DNA of 64,000 nt from Monocercomonoides exilis (GCA_001643675.2 LSRY02000002.1:2087501-2151500); one strand, 5' to 3'. Shown: positions 1 through 10,277, numbered from the stretch's first letter. The notes: generated by a model not told the origin, from the sequence alone. Program-made: numbers and translations.

Positions 1-1
1 T

Positions 2-3000
2 ACTGGTCTATCTTGCACAGGAAGCGGCCTCATATATGAAACGGGTAGGGCTCATTTGACGTTAGAGAACTGCACAATTGAAGAATGCACCACAGTTAAA
101 GGAGGAGTTGTGTGCGTGGAAGATGAAAGTGGAGTGGAATCGGAAGGTGGGTGCGTGTTTCGTAGTTGTACATGTGACAAAGGAAGTGGAGGATGGCTGA
201 AAGCGATGCTGAAGTCTAGGGGCTCGATAAGCATTAAAAATACACAAATTGAGCAATGTGCGGCTGATGATGATATTGACCCAAACAGCATTGGTGGAAA
301 AGGAGGAGGTGCGATGCTTGCATTTGGAGATAATTTCTACAACAATATCTTGTTGCAATTGGTATCGTTTGCAAATAATGATGCAGAGCTGGGAAAAGAT
401 CTGTTTATTGAGTGCAAGAGCTTGAATGAGACGGTAACCCCAGTTCGATTTGAGGGCCTATCTGGAGATAAAGCAGATGGTTCTGCTGATCTGTGGGGAA
501 GTGATAGGACAATTTTGGAGGAAAATCCGATTTGCTTGGATGTGTTCCTTGTGCAGCGTCTACGATCGCGCAACTTCATATCTTCTCAAACAGGTCTTGA
601 TCTCCTTGGATGCGGTGAGACAGACTTCCCATGTAAGACTTTTTGGCGAGCTGTGGCAAATGCTGCTCCCACCGAGACAAATAAAGAATTGATAATTGAG
701 GGAAGTGCATCCATAGCAGATGAGTACAACCTCTCGAGCTTCGATATCTTCTCTTCTGATAACGTTGTGCAAGCAGTTATCAATGTTGCGCCAGCCATTC
801 CTGAAGGCCGATTTTCAGCTGTGATGGTAAACGAAAAGGCACTGAAGTTACGAATTATTGACTTTTCCTTGCCCAGCGATATAACCAGTTTTCGAGACTC
901 ATTGATTTCATCAAGCTCTGTGTCTTCGGAACTCTTGTTGATGAACTGCTCATTCTTTTGTGAAAGTTCATGTCCATTGAGATACAGCATAATATATGCG
1001 CATGGAGGAATTGTTCGCGTTGAGAAATGTGTGATATGCGCACTTAACTGTGAAAATGTGCCGTTTCGCCTGAGCTGCACTTTGTTTATTTCAAATTGCA
1101 CTCTCACCAATATAGTTACCCCCTCAAGCTGTGAAGGAGGTGCCTTGCACATTGAACTGCAGCTTGGATGTGAATTGTCCATGGCAGAGATAACAATCCA
1201 AGAATGCTCGTGTTCAATAGAGAAAGGATTTGGAGGGGCAATGTTTCTTGATGCATCTCTTCCCTCTGAAACTTGTCCTTTCCTATTTCGAGATATTACG
1301 CTTGCCGATAACAAAGCGTGGCAAGGCAAGAACATGTTTATTTGTGCATCTGATCTCAACAAGTCTGTTACAGCAGATTCGTTCAAGTTCGACTTCAGCT
1401 CAGGCGAAAAAGACGAAAACATGTTTGCTGGAGAAGATGGATCTTTTGGACAAGTAGATCTGTTGATATTTCTCATTAAATATGAGGCACTTTGTGTGAC
1501 TGCTTCAACTGAAGGAATAGATGTGGCGAGATGTGGAAGTGCCGAGCTGCCTTGCTTTTCGTTCTGGAAGGCAATGCGCCAATTCAGCCAGAAAAGCAGT
1601 AATGAATCATACGAACTCAGGATAGCAGACTCAACTAATTTGCGGAACAATTTCGATATATCTGGGTTTGTAATTTTGGGAAGCGCAGGAAAAATTGAAG
1701 GATATGGTTTAAGTCGGATGCTATGCGAAGGAAATGTGGATGGAGGTGAAGCAGCGCTGCTTGTAAATCGGAAAACGCTGAAGATAACGAGTATTTGTAT
1801 TGCCATTGGGAGCGTGTTTGGCAATGCAGAAGATGCAGTGATGGTGAGTGAAAGCGGCGAGTTGGCATTTATGGAGTGTGTGTTTGAAACTTGCTTGCCC
1901 GCAAACGAGGCGAGCGGAGTGGGTTTTGTTATGGTGAAAGGCGGAAATATTACGATGACGCAGCAGGGTATAAGAAATGTGCATTCAGGAAAGCCTGTTT
2001 ATAAGATTCTGTCAGGGTGCTTCTGTCAAGCGGATGAGATGGCTGTGGATCATGTGGAGCTTGTGGGAGGGAGCTTGATAACCATTGAGCAAGGGAAGCA
2101 AGGACAGATGCAGGAAAACGGCAAGACTCGTACGACTGTCGTTTTGAAGAACTCGACATTTGTGAGTGTAACCAGAGAAGGAAATGGAAGCGCAGTAGCT
2201 GAATGTTCAAGCTCAGGTTCATACAGCGATAGTGAATACATTTGGCTGGAAGCGAACGGATCACGGTTCGAAGGGTGCAAGGCAGGGGCTGGTGAGAAGG
2301 GTGGAATGCTAATGTTTTTACTGCAGGAAGAGGGCCACCTTGTTGTGAGCAACAGCCAGATAGCGCAATGTGCATGCTCCATGAGCTGCGGCCGTGGCGG
2401 TGGGGTGTATGTAGACAGCTCAATAAGTGGGGAGCTTGATATGCTTTTCAGCCGACTTACGTTCAAAGCGAATTTGGCCAGTGTAGGTAACGATGTATTT
2501 GTCCGCTGTGAGTCAATCGAAACTCAAATCAATGAGACGCACTTCTGCATTGATCTTGGAGCAGATTCATTCAATCCGGTGAATGCTATATACGGGATTG
2601 ATCTTACACACAGGGATCCTGTCGATCTCATGAACTATGTCAGCATCTATCAGTCGAACACAATCCTGGTGAGTACAGCAGATGGCGCAAACGGTAGCAA
2701 TGAGCGCCAATGTGGCAGTTGGGCCTTACCGTGTCGCACGCTTGATTATGCTGTCACTCATCTTTCAGAGAAATATACTCGGATGCTACTTGTTCAAACA
2801 GTCTGTGAGCTGCATGCTGAAGCAGACTTTGATTCAGTCATTTTTGGAGCAGCTATGAGCGCCAACTGTTCGGTTGATATTTTGTCTGGCATATCTCGAT
2901 CACGTTCTGCACTTATTTCTTCATCTGGAAAGGTGACTTTCACTGCAGTCAGTTTTGTGTTTGCATCGCCTTTTGTTTCCTCTCACTCGCTGTTTCTTGA

Positions 3001-5644
3001 AGCTCTCAACGGTACGCTATCTCTATCATCATGCCGTTTTGCAGCATATGCCATATCTCGCTCCTTTACTCCTTCTGCAAATGTAGCTGCTGTACCAATT
3101 CCATTTAACCTTATTTCAGTCGATTCGGCAACGCTCTTTATGTTTGATGTTCATATAAGAGATCTCGAATTTTCATCTCTTCTTCCTCTTATCGTTGTTG
3201 GAAGCGCGCCGTCAACTGTACACTTTCTTCATGTTGAAAGATTGAAATTTTCTGGATCGGTTTTAGCATTCACCCAGGCAATATCCATTGATGGAGCACA
3301 AGATGATGATATTAGCTATAAAGTTACCTCATCCACATTTCAAAACGTGAGCTGCATCCAGGACTCTGGAAGCATAATCCATTGTGAAGCCTGTGAAGTG
3401 CCTGTCATCTTGTCCAATTGCACAATTGAGCATTCAAAGGTTGGGAAACAAAATGGGGGAGCTTGTTCAATAAAATCTTGTTGTGATATCAGGATGGATC
3501 TGTGTGAATTTTCGGGTGAATACGCTGAAGCATCTGCAGAAGAAATTATTTTTGAGAGGATTAAAAACATGAAAGAGGCAATCTGCCACTGGAACAGCTC
3601 GGCTGTAGAGCTTGCGAATTGTTCGGCAAAGATTACGGACACTGCCTTTACAAGTTGGGCTATCGGAGCATTGTCTACAATTGGAGGGGTTGTTAATGTG
3701 GAAAAGGGTGAATTTCTGGGAAACGATCCTTTGTTTTCGAAATATCGTTCAACGAGAAGAAACATTTTATGCGAAAAGGAAGGAAAGCTCAATATTGAGG
3801 GTCTGAAAGGAGGTGATGGGATGGAGAGAAACGCATCACTGTGGATATTGAATGATGGATGCGAACTTTCGGGAATAGTGTTGGAAAGAGCGTCAGAGTT
3901 TTTCATCCCAACGCTTGAAGCAGTGGAGATGAAGGAAGTTGGGGATTCAATTGAACTGACGTTCAGAGGAACGGTTCTTCTGCCGTGCAACCTGCAGTTC
4001 CAGATTGTTTCAAGAATAGGAGAAGTCAGCTCGATTGAGACGCATGCCTTTTCAGATGAAGACTTTGTTTCGGAGGTGGAAGTGCATGGGAGGATTGGAT
4101 CATCGTTGATTAATTCAGGAGGGGATGAGGTTGAGGTTAGTGCACACATCTTGTTTGGAAAATCAAATTCTCCTTCATCCACCGAGTCATTCATTTTGAA
4201 GAACAGAAGCGAGAGTGAACCGAAAGGGGATGAAAACGTTGTGGAAGGAGGAAAGAAAGAAGGATCGACATGGCCGATAATTGTGATTGCGATGGGAGTA
4301 ATTCTTTTTTTGGTTCTTGTGATTGCTGTGATTTCGACAGTTCGGTGGAAGAAGGCAAAGAATGAAGCAGAAGATCTGAGAGAGATTGTGAACGATAACA
4401 TCAGAAAGGATCCGAAGGCATTTGAAATGGTGACGATGGAGATGTCGCCAGAGGAGCAATGGAGAAGAGCTGAGAGGGAGGCAGAGAAGAAGAACGATGA
4501 GAGGATAAAGAAGAGAATATATGAGACGAATATGGAACATTCAGAGTCATCAGAGCATCTTCTTTCTGAGAGTGGTTCCACTGAATATATTCTGGGGAGA
4601 GATTCAGATAAGATCCCAGAATGGATGCTGGAGAAGGTCGATGAGAAGGAAGAAGAAGATGAGAAAACAAGAAAAAGAACGCCATCGCCATCCGTCTCAT
4701 CCACTTCAACCATTTCAACCACAGACACTTCAGATACGGAATCCACATTTGTTCGAATGGAAGATGCGTGCCCGACCACTTCATCTATGTCGAATCTGGT
4801 GGATGCGATGGCCTGTTCATCTCCTCATGAGAAGCTGATTGTGGATCTGAGGGATTCGCTGTTCATGATGCTTCATGGGAGGAACAAGACGAAGGAGATG
4901 GCGATTGGCACTCTTCAGGAGAGAGAAGTGACAGCTTCTCAGATCCTGTTCTGGGTGGCAAACGGAGCACTCCACTCGTTTGAGGAGGAAGAGATGCCAC
5001 TTCAGTCATTGGCCAATCTGAGTCCACACATTGTGTTATTCTCGGAGCACATGGTCATCTGCATTGCGATGCACTCAGATTGCTCCTCTTCTGATTCAGA
5101 TTCATCTTCAATTTCTTCATCCACGATTGTAACATCTTCGTCTGATTGCTCAAGAAGGAGCAAGAGGTACACACACTCTCCACCACCTTCATCTGCCTTT
5201 GAGGATGATGACGATCTCAGGAAGGAGTGCTTGCGGTGGAAAGCTCCGGAACTGATGAACGGGGCAAAGCAGCATGCGACGAAGAAGACTGCAGTGTTCT
5301 CGATTGGGATGATGCTGTGGGAGTGTCTGACGCTGCAGATCCCGTTTGGGGAGTACGAGGCAGTGGTGGCGGGGCAGAAGATTGTGAATGGGGAGAGGCC
5401 AGCGATAGGTGCAGAGCTTCTGGGGTGCTTCAACGATACGGTTGCTGGGTGCCTGTCACCTGGGTGGCAGAGCAGGCCAACGCTTGTCGATCTGAAGCGA
5501 GAGTTCATCCAGCGATTTCCAGCAGGGTCGGTGATGCTGACTGTGTCGGATGCGATTGATGTTGCAGGGGGTGCGGGAAGAGGCAACTTCAGCAGAATTG
5601 TGAGCAGTGGCAATTGCAATGGCAGCGAGAGTTGGTTCAGCTGA
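2..5644 (+). CDS. Receptor-like transmembrane pseudokinase with beta-helix-type repeat ectodomain (5' partial)
   Basis: The frame is open to the left edge, so the 5' end is missing; the TTG at 56 is not a credible start. The long N-terminal part has Cys- and Gly-rich beta-helix-like repeats, with 'GGA/GGG' turns near 300, 1130, 1225 and 2395. Three copies of a CG-x4-6-PC-x-[TS]-[FL] motif lie near 608, 1530 and 2711. One hydrophobic helix (about 4271-4345, starting WPIIVIAMGV) is followed by a basic stop-transfer and a charged linker. The C-terminus resembles a kinase C-lobe: WKAPELM (APE motif, near 5235), FSIGMMLWECLTLQIPFGE (helix F region) and SRPTLVDLKREF (helix I). No glycine loop or VAIK lysine is visible. 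The segment near 5014-5080 (LSPHIVLF...IAMHSD) sits where the catalytic loop and DFG would be, without HRD or DFG. Role: surface or adhesion receptor with a probably inactive kinase fold (inference). No intron is visible. Confidence 0.75.
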   Translation, partial: TGLSCTGSGLIYETGRAHLTLENCTIEECTTVKGGVVCVEDESGVESEGGCVFRSCTCDKGSGGWLKAMLKSRGSISIKNTQIEQCAADDDIDPNSIGGKGGGAMLAFGDNFYNNILLQLVSFANNDAELGKDLFIECKSLNETVTPVRFEGLSGDKADGSADLWGSDRTILEENPICLDVFLVQRLRSRNFISSQTGLDLLGCGETDFPCKTFWRAVANAAPTETNKELIIEGSASIADEYNLSSFDIFSSDNVVQAVINVAPAIPEGRFSAVMVNEKALKLRIIDFSLPSDITSFRDSLISSSSVSSELLLMNCSFFCESSCPLRYSIIYAHGGIVRVEKCVICALNCENVPFRLSCTLFISNCTLTNIVTPSSCEGGALHIELQLGCELSMAEITIQECSCSIEKGFGGAMFLDASLPSETCPFLFRDITLADNKAWQGKNMFICASDLNKSVTADSFKFDFSSGEKDENMFAGEDGSFGQVDLLIFLIKYEALCVTASTEGIDVARCGSAELPCFSFWKAMRQFSQKSSNESYELRIADSTNLRNNFDISGFVILGSAGKIEGYGLSRMLCEGNVDGGEAALLVNRKTLKITSICIAIGSVFGNAEDAVMVSESGELAFMECVFETCLPANEASGVGFVMVKGGNITMTQQGIRNVHSGKPVYKILSGCFCQADEMAVDHVELVGGSLITIEQGKQGQMQENGKTRTTVVLKNSTFVSVTREGNGSAVAECSSSGSYSDSEYIWLEANGSRFEGCKAGAGEKGGMLMFLLQEEGHLVVSNSQIAQCACSMSCGRGGGVYVDSSISGELDMLFSRLTFKANLASVGNDVFVRCESIETQINETHFCIDLGADSFNPVNAIYGIDLTHRDPVDLMNYVSIYQSNTILVSTADGANGSNERQCGSWALPCRTLDYAVTHLSEKYTRMLLVQTVCELHAEADFDSVIFGAAMSANCSVDILSGISRSRSALISSSGKVTFTAVSFVFASPFVSSHSLFLEALNGTLSLSSCRFAAYAISRSFTPSANVAAVPIPFNLISVDSATLFMFDVHIRDLEFSSLLPLIVVGSAPSTVHFLHVERLKFSGSVLAFTQAISIDGAQDDDISYKVTSSTFQNVSCIQDSGSIIHCEACEVPVILSNCTIEHSKVGKQNGGACSIKSCCDIRMDLCEFSGEYAEASAEEIIFERIKNMKEAICHWNSSAVELANCSAKITDTAFTSWAIGALSTIGGVVNVEKGEFLGNDPLFSKYRSTRRNILCEKEGKLNIEGLKGGDGMERNASLWILNDGCELSGIVLERASEFFIPTLEAVEMKEVGDSIELTFRGTVLLPCNLQFQIVSRIGEVSSIETHAFSDEDFVSEVEVHGRIGSSLINSGGDEVEVSAHILFGKSNSPSSTESFILKNRSESEPKGDENVVEGGKKEGSTWPIIVIAMGVILFLVLVIAVISTVRWKKAKNEAEDLREIVNDNIRKDPKAFEMVTMEMSPEEQWRRAEREAEKKNDERIKKRIYETNMEHSESSEHLLSESGSTEYILGRDSDKIPEWMLEKVDEKEEEDEKTRKRTPSPSVSSTSTISTTDTSDTESTFVRMEDACPTTSSMSNLVDAMACSSPHEKLIVDLRDSLFMMLHGRNKTKEMAIGTLQEREVTASQILFWVANGALHSFEEEEMPLQSLANLSPHIVLFSEHMVICIAMHSDCSSSDSDSSSISSSTIVTSSSDCSRRSKRYTHSPPPSSAFEDDDDLRKECLRWKAPELMNGAKQHATKKTAVFSIGMMLWECLTLQIPFGEYEAVVAGQKIVNGERPAIGAELLGCFNDTVAGCLSPGWQSRPTLVDLKREFIQRFPAGSVMLTVSDAIDVAGGAGRGNFSRIVSSGNCNGSESWFS

Positions 5645-5965
5645 GTGAGAGAGGAGATGTTTGAAGGATCATCGATCTGGATGATGCAGAATGAGCAAAT
5701 GTGCAGATGCTGTTGCTGTGTTTTGGTGAATGACTTTCCTAGCAGCAAAAGCCATTGAAATGTTACCTTTTGCTGTTTCTTGTGTGCATTTGTAGACATT
5801 CATTTTTTGGCATTCGTTTGTGTATATTTATATGCATTTATTCCATTTCTCTTTCTTCAATTTTGTTTCGTTGTTTGTATCTTTTAGAAATTATTCCAAC
5901 CTGTAATTGAATTCTTTTCTCTTGATTTCAAACAGAGTCGAGTGTTCATCACACATGTGGTTAGG

Positions 5966-6001
5966 GTCATCACCATCTCATATTCCTGGGATGGCGATGA
6001 C
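5966..6001. other. 14-bp hairpin followed by T5
   Basis: Arm gtcatcaccatctc (5966-5979) and arm gggatggcgatgac (5988-6001) pair over 14 positions with one A/C mismatch and one G-U wobble around an 8-nt loop. A TTTTT run follows immediately. It lies about 320 nt downstream of the receptor-like stop codon, in DNA far more AT-rich than the stem. It could be the 3' end of an unannotated small RNA or a structured 3'UTR/terminator element. Its function is unknown. Confidence 0.45.
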
Positions 6002-6457
6002 TTTTTGAGTTAATTGTTTCAGCATGGTTGATGTTATGTATTTGTGTTTTTGTTGTTTGTACCCCCAACATTTTTAAGTGTTCATTTTGAAATGTTTATT
6101 TTTGAGTTTTGAATTTTGTACTTCCATTAAACTGATTTGATTGCATAAATATTTTGTGAATTGTATTTCAATTTTTGAAGTGGAGTTTTGCAAGTTAGTT
6201 TTATTATTATTTCCGTTTTCGATTGCGTTGTGTTGCTTTAGCAACATGTTTCTATGAAATATAATATTTACATATTAATTGACAAATTTTTTTATCTTGT
6301 GTATCAAATTCTGAAATATGACTTAAATGAAGTTTATTTATTGAAGGATGGTTACCAAAATAAACTGTTCCTATCTGGTTAAGAAAAAGCAGTTGCTGAA
6401 ATGATCCCTTTTAAATTTTTCATTCTTGGATGTGAAAATTTTTTGAATATTCTGTTT

Positions 6458-6459
<2 letters not shown>

Positions 6460-6500
<41 letters not shown>

Positions 6501-6523
6501 TTTTGTTTTGTTTTGTTTTGTTT
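6460..6523 (+). repeat. T40 homopolymer followed by (GTTTT)n
   Basis: An uninterrupted run of 40 T (6460-6499) leads into four to five GTTTT units. In a genome like this it may be a simple-sequence expansion or the fossil poly(A) tail of a retroposed sequence on the minus strand. Exact length is also vulnerable to sequencing error. Confidence 0.8.
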
Positions 6524-6559
6524 GCTTCTTGACAAACAGATATTTTATCGTTCAAAAAC

Positions 6560-7311
6560 CTACACCAAAAATTATTCAAGATCGAAAAACTTTAATTCAA
6601 AATCGAAAAAGTTTAAAACAACATCGAAAAACTTTAATTCAACATCGAAAATTATTATTCGAAATCGGAAAACTTTAATTCGAAATCGAAAATATTTAAT
6701 TCAACATCGAAAATGTTTAATTCAAAATCGAAAAAGAAGATAATTTGTTCAGAATTTCTATTCAAGTCAAAACCAAAGAAATTTTATTGACGTAGATGTT
6801 TATAATTGCAAATGTTTATTTATTGGAAATGTTTTTCTTTCGTTTTGAACGACTGTTTTCTATGATAAAGACTGATATCAATCGATTCTTTTCTCATTTT
6901 GAATATTGAAAATGTTTTATTTTTTCAGTTTCCAATGAAATATATGAATTCAAAACATTTCGTATTCAATAAATGAGATGAAATTCTATCTTTTTGTGCA
7001 CAAAACAAGATCATGAACTATCCTATCACTTTTATTTTTTTCTTAAATTCCTTGTAATCTCCTGAACACATGTGAAAAGTTTAATTATCACTCAGTTTTA
7101 TCCTATTTCCACTATTTAACACAATCATATATCAAAAAAAACATCAAAAAATATTTTTCAAATTGAAATCGACAAATTTCTGAGATCAATAACTGAAAGA
7201 ATAGAAACTGACATGAGCATGAATTTTATAAAAATTTTTCAAATTTTTTGATGATCAAGAATTTTCGATGTTGAATTAAAATTTTTCGATGTTGAATAAT
7301 TTTTGGTGTAG
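6560..7311. mobile_element. Inverted-repeat-bounded segment (possible MITE or foldback relic)
   Basis: The sequence at 6560-6606, starting CTACACCAAAAATTATTCAA, recurs as its reverse complement at 7265-7311, ending TTGAATAATTTTTGGTGTAG. A few mismatches occur over about 47 nt. The 21-bp array begins inside the left copy. The enclosed DNA (about 660 nt) has no recognisable gene. No target-site duplication is obvious, so a transposon origin is only inferred. Confidence 0.4.
6570..6740. repeat. 21-bp degenerate tandem repeat (minisatellite)
   Basis: About eight units of roughly 21 bp begin with ATCGAAAA and carry TTTAATTCAA in their second half. Units differ by point changes (for example CTTTAA, GTTTAA, TATTTAA). 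The apparent small ORF over this stretch is only the translated repeat. A reverse-complement copy of the left edge of this array lies at 7265-7311. Confidence 0.8.
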
Positions 7312-7649
7312 ATTTCAAGAAAAAATGAAATGTGATTATCTCATACAAAAGCATGTTCAATAATCAAATGATTTCTCATTGAACAATTGTCATTTATTCG
7401 CCATCCAAATACAAATCATTTTTGGTTTTTGTTTTAATCGCATTGCACAGAGAATCAACTTGAAATTTTGCTCTTTTCTCAAAAAGTGATTCGAAAAAAT
7501 CTATTCCAGCAATTCATAAAGCAACTTATTTGATTAATGAATTCAACACAATTGCATTCATTGTCACACAAACAGAAAACCGAATTTTATTTTTTTCAAA
7601 TTTTCAATATTGATCATATTACAAATCCATATTAATGACAATTACAAAA

Positions 7650-8857
7650 GAATAATCATTGCCCGAGTTGAGAAAGGAATTAGCTTCATCTGAAATATTG
7701 CGACAAAAATCAATATCTGAGAATATTTTCGAACTTCGAAAAGATCATTTGACTTTGAAGAAACAAACTGTGGATTCTGGTTCAATATTAATCGTTCGAA
7801 GAACAGAGGAAAAGCTGCAGAAAAGCACAAAAAGCAAGCAATAGTGAATGGAAGATCCAGAATAATAATACCAGAATTAATCGTTATAATTGAGAACCAA
7901 GTTATTGTAGTGATATCAAAATGTTAAATGATCACAGTCAAAAATGTTCACAAAATGGTTTATGTTTATTTTTCATGATGAAATTTATCTAAAAAAATAT
8001 TTTTCATATTATGGAGCATATTGAGAATCTTTGCAAGACGAAGAAGTAAAAAAATATAAAGTTTAACTGCAGTGCATCGTGCAATTAAAAGAAGCTGTGT
8101 TTTGAAATCAGCCATTTCCAATCCAAAGGAAGCCAAAAAATATATCATAACAATAATCTAGCGTTGCACAAAAATGGTTCGAAGAACTTTATCAGATTGT
8201 GAATGACAATGAAATAAGTGCATCAGGAATATTTTTATTTTGTCGAAACTTCGCTTCACCAAGGTGAAAATTTTTGCAAACAAGTGATACGTTTGCAAAA
8301 TCAGAAACTCACTTCAACTCTATCTCCAAAAAAATAAAACTTCAATCACAACTTAATGCCTTTGCGCATGTGCAGATGGCTCTTGTTTTCCTTCTTATCT
8401 TCTTTAGCTCGCAAAAATAAAAAACATCATCATTATTAAATTTCCACAAATATTAACTTATCTTTTTCAACCGTGAGATAATTCTATTTTTTCAATATTC
8501 AAAAAACGATTCAACAACAGCTTCATAGCCCAATCAGATCGTTCTTCTTCCGCATTTCTCTCCGCTGTCTTTGACATTCTCCCAGAAGCTCTTTCTGCAG
8601 CAACAACTCCTTCAAATAACAAACATACTTTCAAACAAGCAGATGGTAAGCTAATCAAAGCCACTCCGGCACTAATAATAACAACAAAGGAACTCGAAAA
8701 AATCAAATCATTATGCTTTGAGAAAGACAATGAACAATTATCTGGAAGATTTTTTCCAAAGAAAGAGAAACATGAAGAAAAAGCTTTCGAGATTATGAAA
8801 TCAGATAAAGGAAAAGACATAACAACCATGAATGGAAAAGATAAAGAAAGTGGATAG
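7650..8857 (+). pseudogene. Possible multi-exon gene or gene remnant, unknown function
   Basis: Several plus-strand segments look coding although the surrounding DNA does not. At about 7659-7844 there is a charged helical segment (PELRKELASSEILRQK...). At about 8070-8157 there is HRAIKRSCVLKSAIS... . At about 8164-8262 there is AQKWFEELYQIVNDN..., ending at a GTGAAA that could be a donor. The clearest is about 8467-8857, FSIFKKRFNNSFIAQSDRSS... with a Lys/Glu-rich end and stop TAG. This last segment has no ATG near its start and follows an in-frame TGA, so it would have to be a 3' exon (a possible acceptor is AACCGTGAG near 8475). I could not join the parts into one frame, and no family is recognised. 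It may be an expressed multi-exon gene or a decaying one. Confidence 0.3.
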
Positions 8858-9118
8858 AGATCAACAATTTGAAGTTTGTCAATTTTGATGACTAAGAAAA
8901 AAAATGTTCAAGATATGATTTTTAGAAATTTAAGAGAAATGAAGAAAAGAATGAACCTGCAAAGATGAACGTTTCTTGAAAAAGTAATTAAAATGAAAGC
9001 AAAAAGAAATTATGGAGAATGCATTGAGAATTGAATATAATGACGATACAAGTGAGAATGAAAGCACAAAGACAATTTAAAGTAGAATTTCATACCGATA
9101 ACGCTTTTCAAATCAATA

Positions 9119-10277
9119 ATACTGGGGAAAATACAAACTTTCAAGCTTTTTTTGTACAAAGCTTGAAAAAATTGTTTCACTTATAGCATAATTAAACTTT
9201 ATCAAATTTCAAAATAAATTAGATTTTCATAACTGAAAACAAACATCATAGATGTAATAACAAAATGTTTTTAACCTCACCCGTATTTCAAAAAATAAAC
9301 CCATTTTATTTAGTTTTTTTGATCATAAAAAGTTCATCAAAATAGCATAATTTTTCAATGAAAATGCCTAAAGTCAAATATTTTGTTCCATATGGGATTA
9401 TAATTTTCGTAATTATGATTTTTTTTGGAGTGTTGATTTTTTCTAGGTTGTTTGTCATAAGGAAGAGATTTTGTATTCAAAGGCTGAATTTATAACAACT
9501 GTTTCAAAAACAAATGGTAAAGCCGAAATAAAAATAAAGATGACTTTTTCTAGTTATTTTTCTTTTCAGTGTTCTTTTGAAAATATTCATGGTATATTTA
9601 GAACCGATATGGGTGATTCTTTTTGAAAAGTCGCAAATGTTTAATTTTCAAATAAATCAAAAATTTCATATTTTGCTCAAATTTCTGTTTCAGCTCACAA
9701 ATCTCCTCAAGAATGTTTGAAATAGCATTGTCATGAAATAGATTCCATATTAGTGAAGTTTGGCTTGTGAAAACAAAATTTTGAGCAAAATATGAAATTT
9801 TTGATTTATTTGGAAATTAAACATTTGTGACTTTTCAAAAAGAATCACCCATATTTTTGTCAGAAAAAATAAGACATCAAAAATTATCACCCATATGTTG
9901 CTTGAAGTTAAAAAAATCCAGAGAATATGTATTTATCTCCAAGAAATTCAAAAGGATTGATTTTTTATTCGAATAACATTTGTTCCCTCAATTCATCAAA
10001 TGCTATTTGGAGCAAAATACTATATCTCAGGCATTTTCATAGAAAAATATTGCACATTTCATTGACTTTTTTTGATCAAAAAACACGTTGAAAATATATT
10101 CGTTTTTTGACACTCGTGAAATGTGACAAAACTTTATGTTTTGATTTCAACGATGCCAGAATACGGATATGAACATCAAATTTATTTCTAAATCTGATTA
10201 AGTTAAATAATGTTATGAGAGAAGCAATTTTTCAATTCCTAATGCAAAAAAAGCTTGAAAGTCCTGTTTTCCCCTAT
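9119..10277. repeat. Approximately 1.15-kb imperfect palindrome (long inverted repeat)
   Basis: The left arm (9119-9682) and right arm (9780-10277) are reverse complements at several scales. The outer ends share a 'GGGGAAAA...ACTTTCAAGCTTTTTTTG' pattern (9123-9154 and the complement of about 10246-10274). Intermediate stretches match at perhaps 70% with indels; for example the AAATGCCT near 9363 pairs with AGGCATTT near 10032. The innermost 75 nt (9607-9681 against 9780-9854) match at 73 of 75 positions around a loop of about 100 nt. No ORF is present. It could be a non-autonomous foldback or MITE-like element, or a long-hairpin RNA locus. Confidence 0.75.

Larger units (their letters stand above)
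5645..7649. other. AT-rich intergenic DNA with a hairpin and simple or tandem repeats
   Basis: No convincing gene was seen. The stretch holds the 3' flank of the receptor-like gene, a stable hairpin (5966-6001), a 40-nt T run (6460-6499), a 21-bp minisatellite (about 6570-6740) and an inverted copy of its left end (7265-7311). The rest is AT-rich sequence with short ORFs that look like chance. Confidence 0.6.

Noticed and set aside
56-58. TTG as start of the receptor-like gene
   Set aside because: The frame stays open to base 2 with similar composition, so the gene continues beyond the window.
586-1824. 412-aa ORF on the minus strand
   Set aside because: It is a shadow of the receptor-like gene; the plus-strand frame has conserved motifs, a membrane helix and a kinase-like end, and this ORF has none.
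3340-4779. 479-aa Ser/Phe-rich ORF on the minus strand
   Set aside because: Antisense of the receptor-like gene's charged tail; its composition is what the reverse of Glu/Lys codons gives.
6460-6740. Telomere or centromere satellite
   Set aside because: The T run and 21-bp units are few and isolated, with no telomere-like G-rich repeat.
6498-6743. 81-aa ORF rich in Asn, Arg and Lys
   Set aside because: Simply the 21-bp tandem repeat read in a frame whose period avoids stops.
8467-8829. 120-aa minus-strand ORF
   Set aside because: The plus-strand frame over the same bases has better soluble-protein composition and ends in a Lys-rich tail, so the minus ORF is probably a shadow, though neither is proven.
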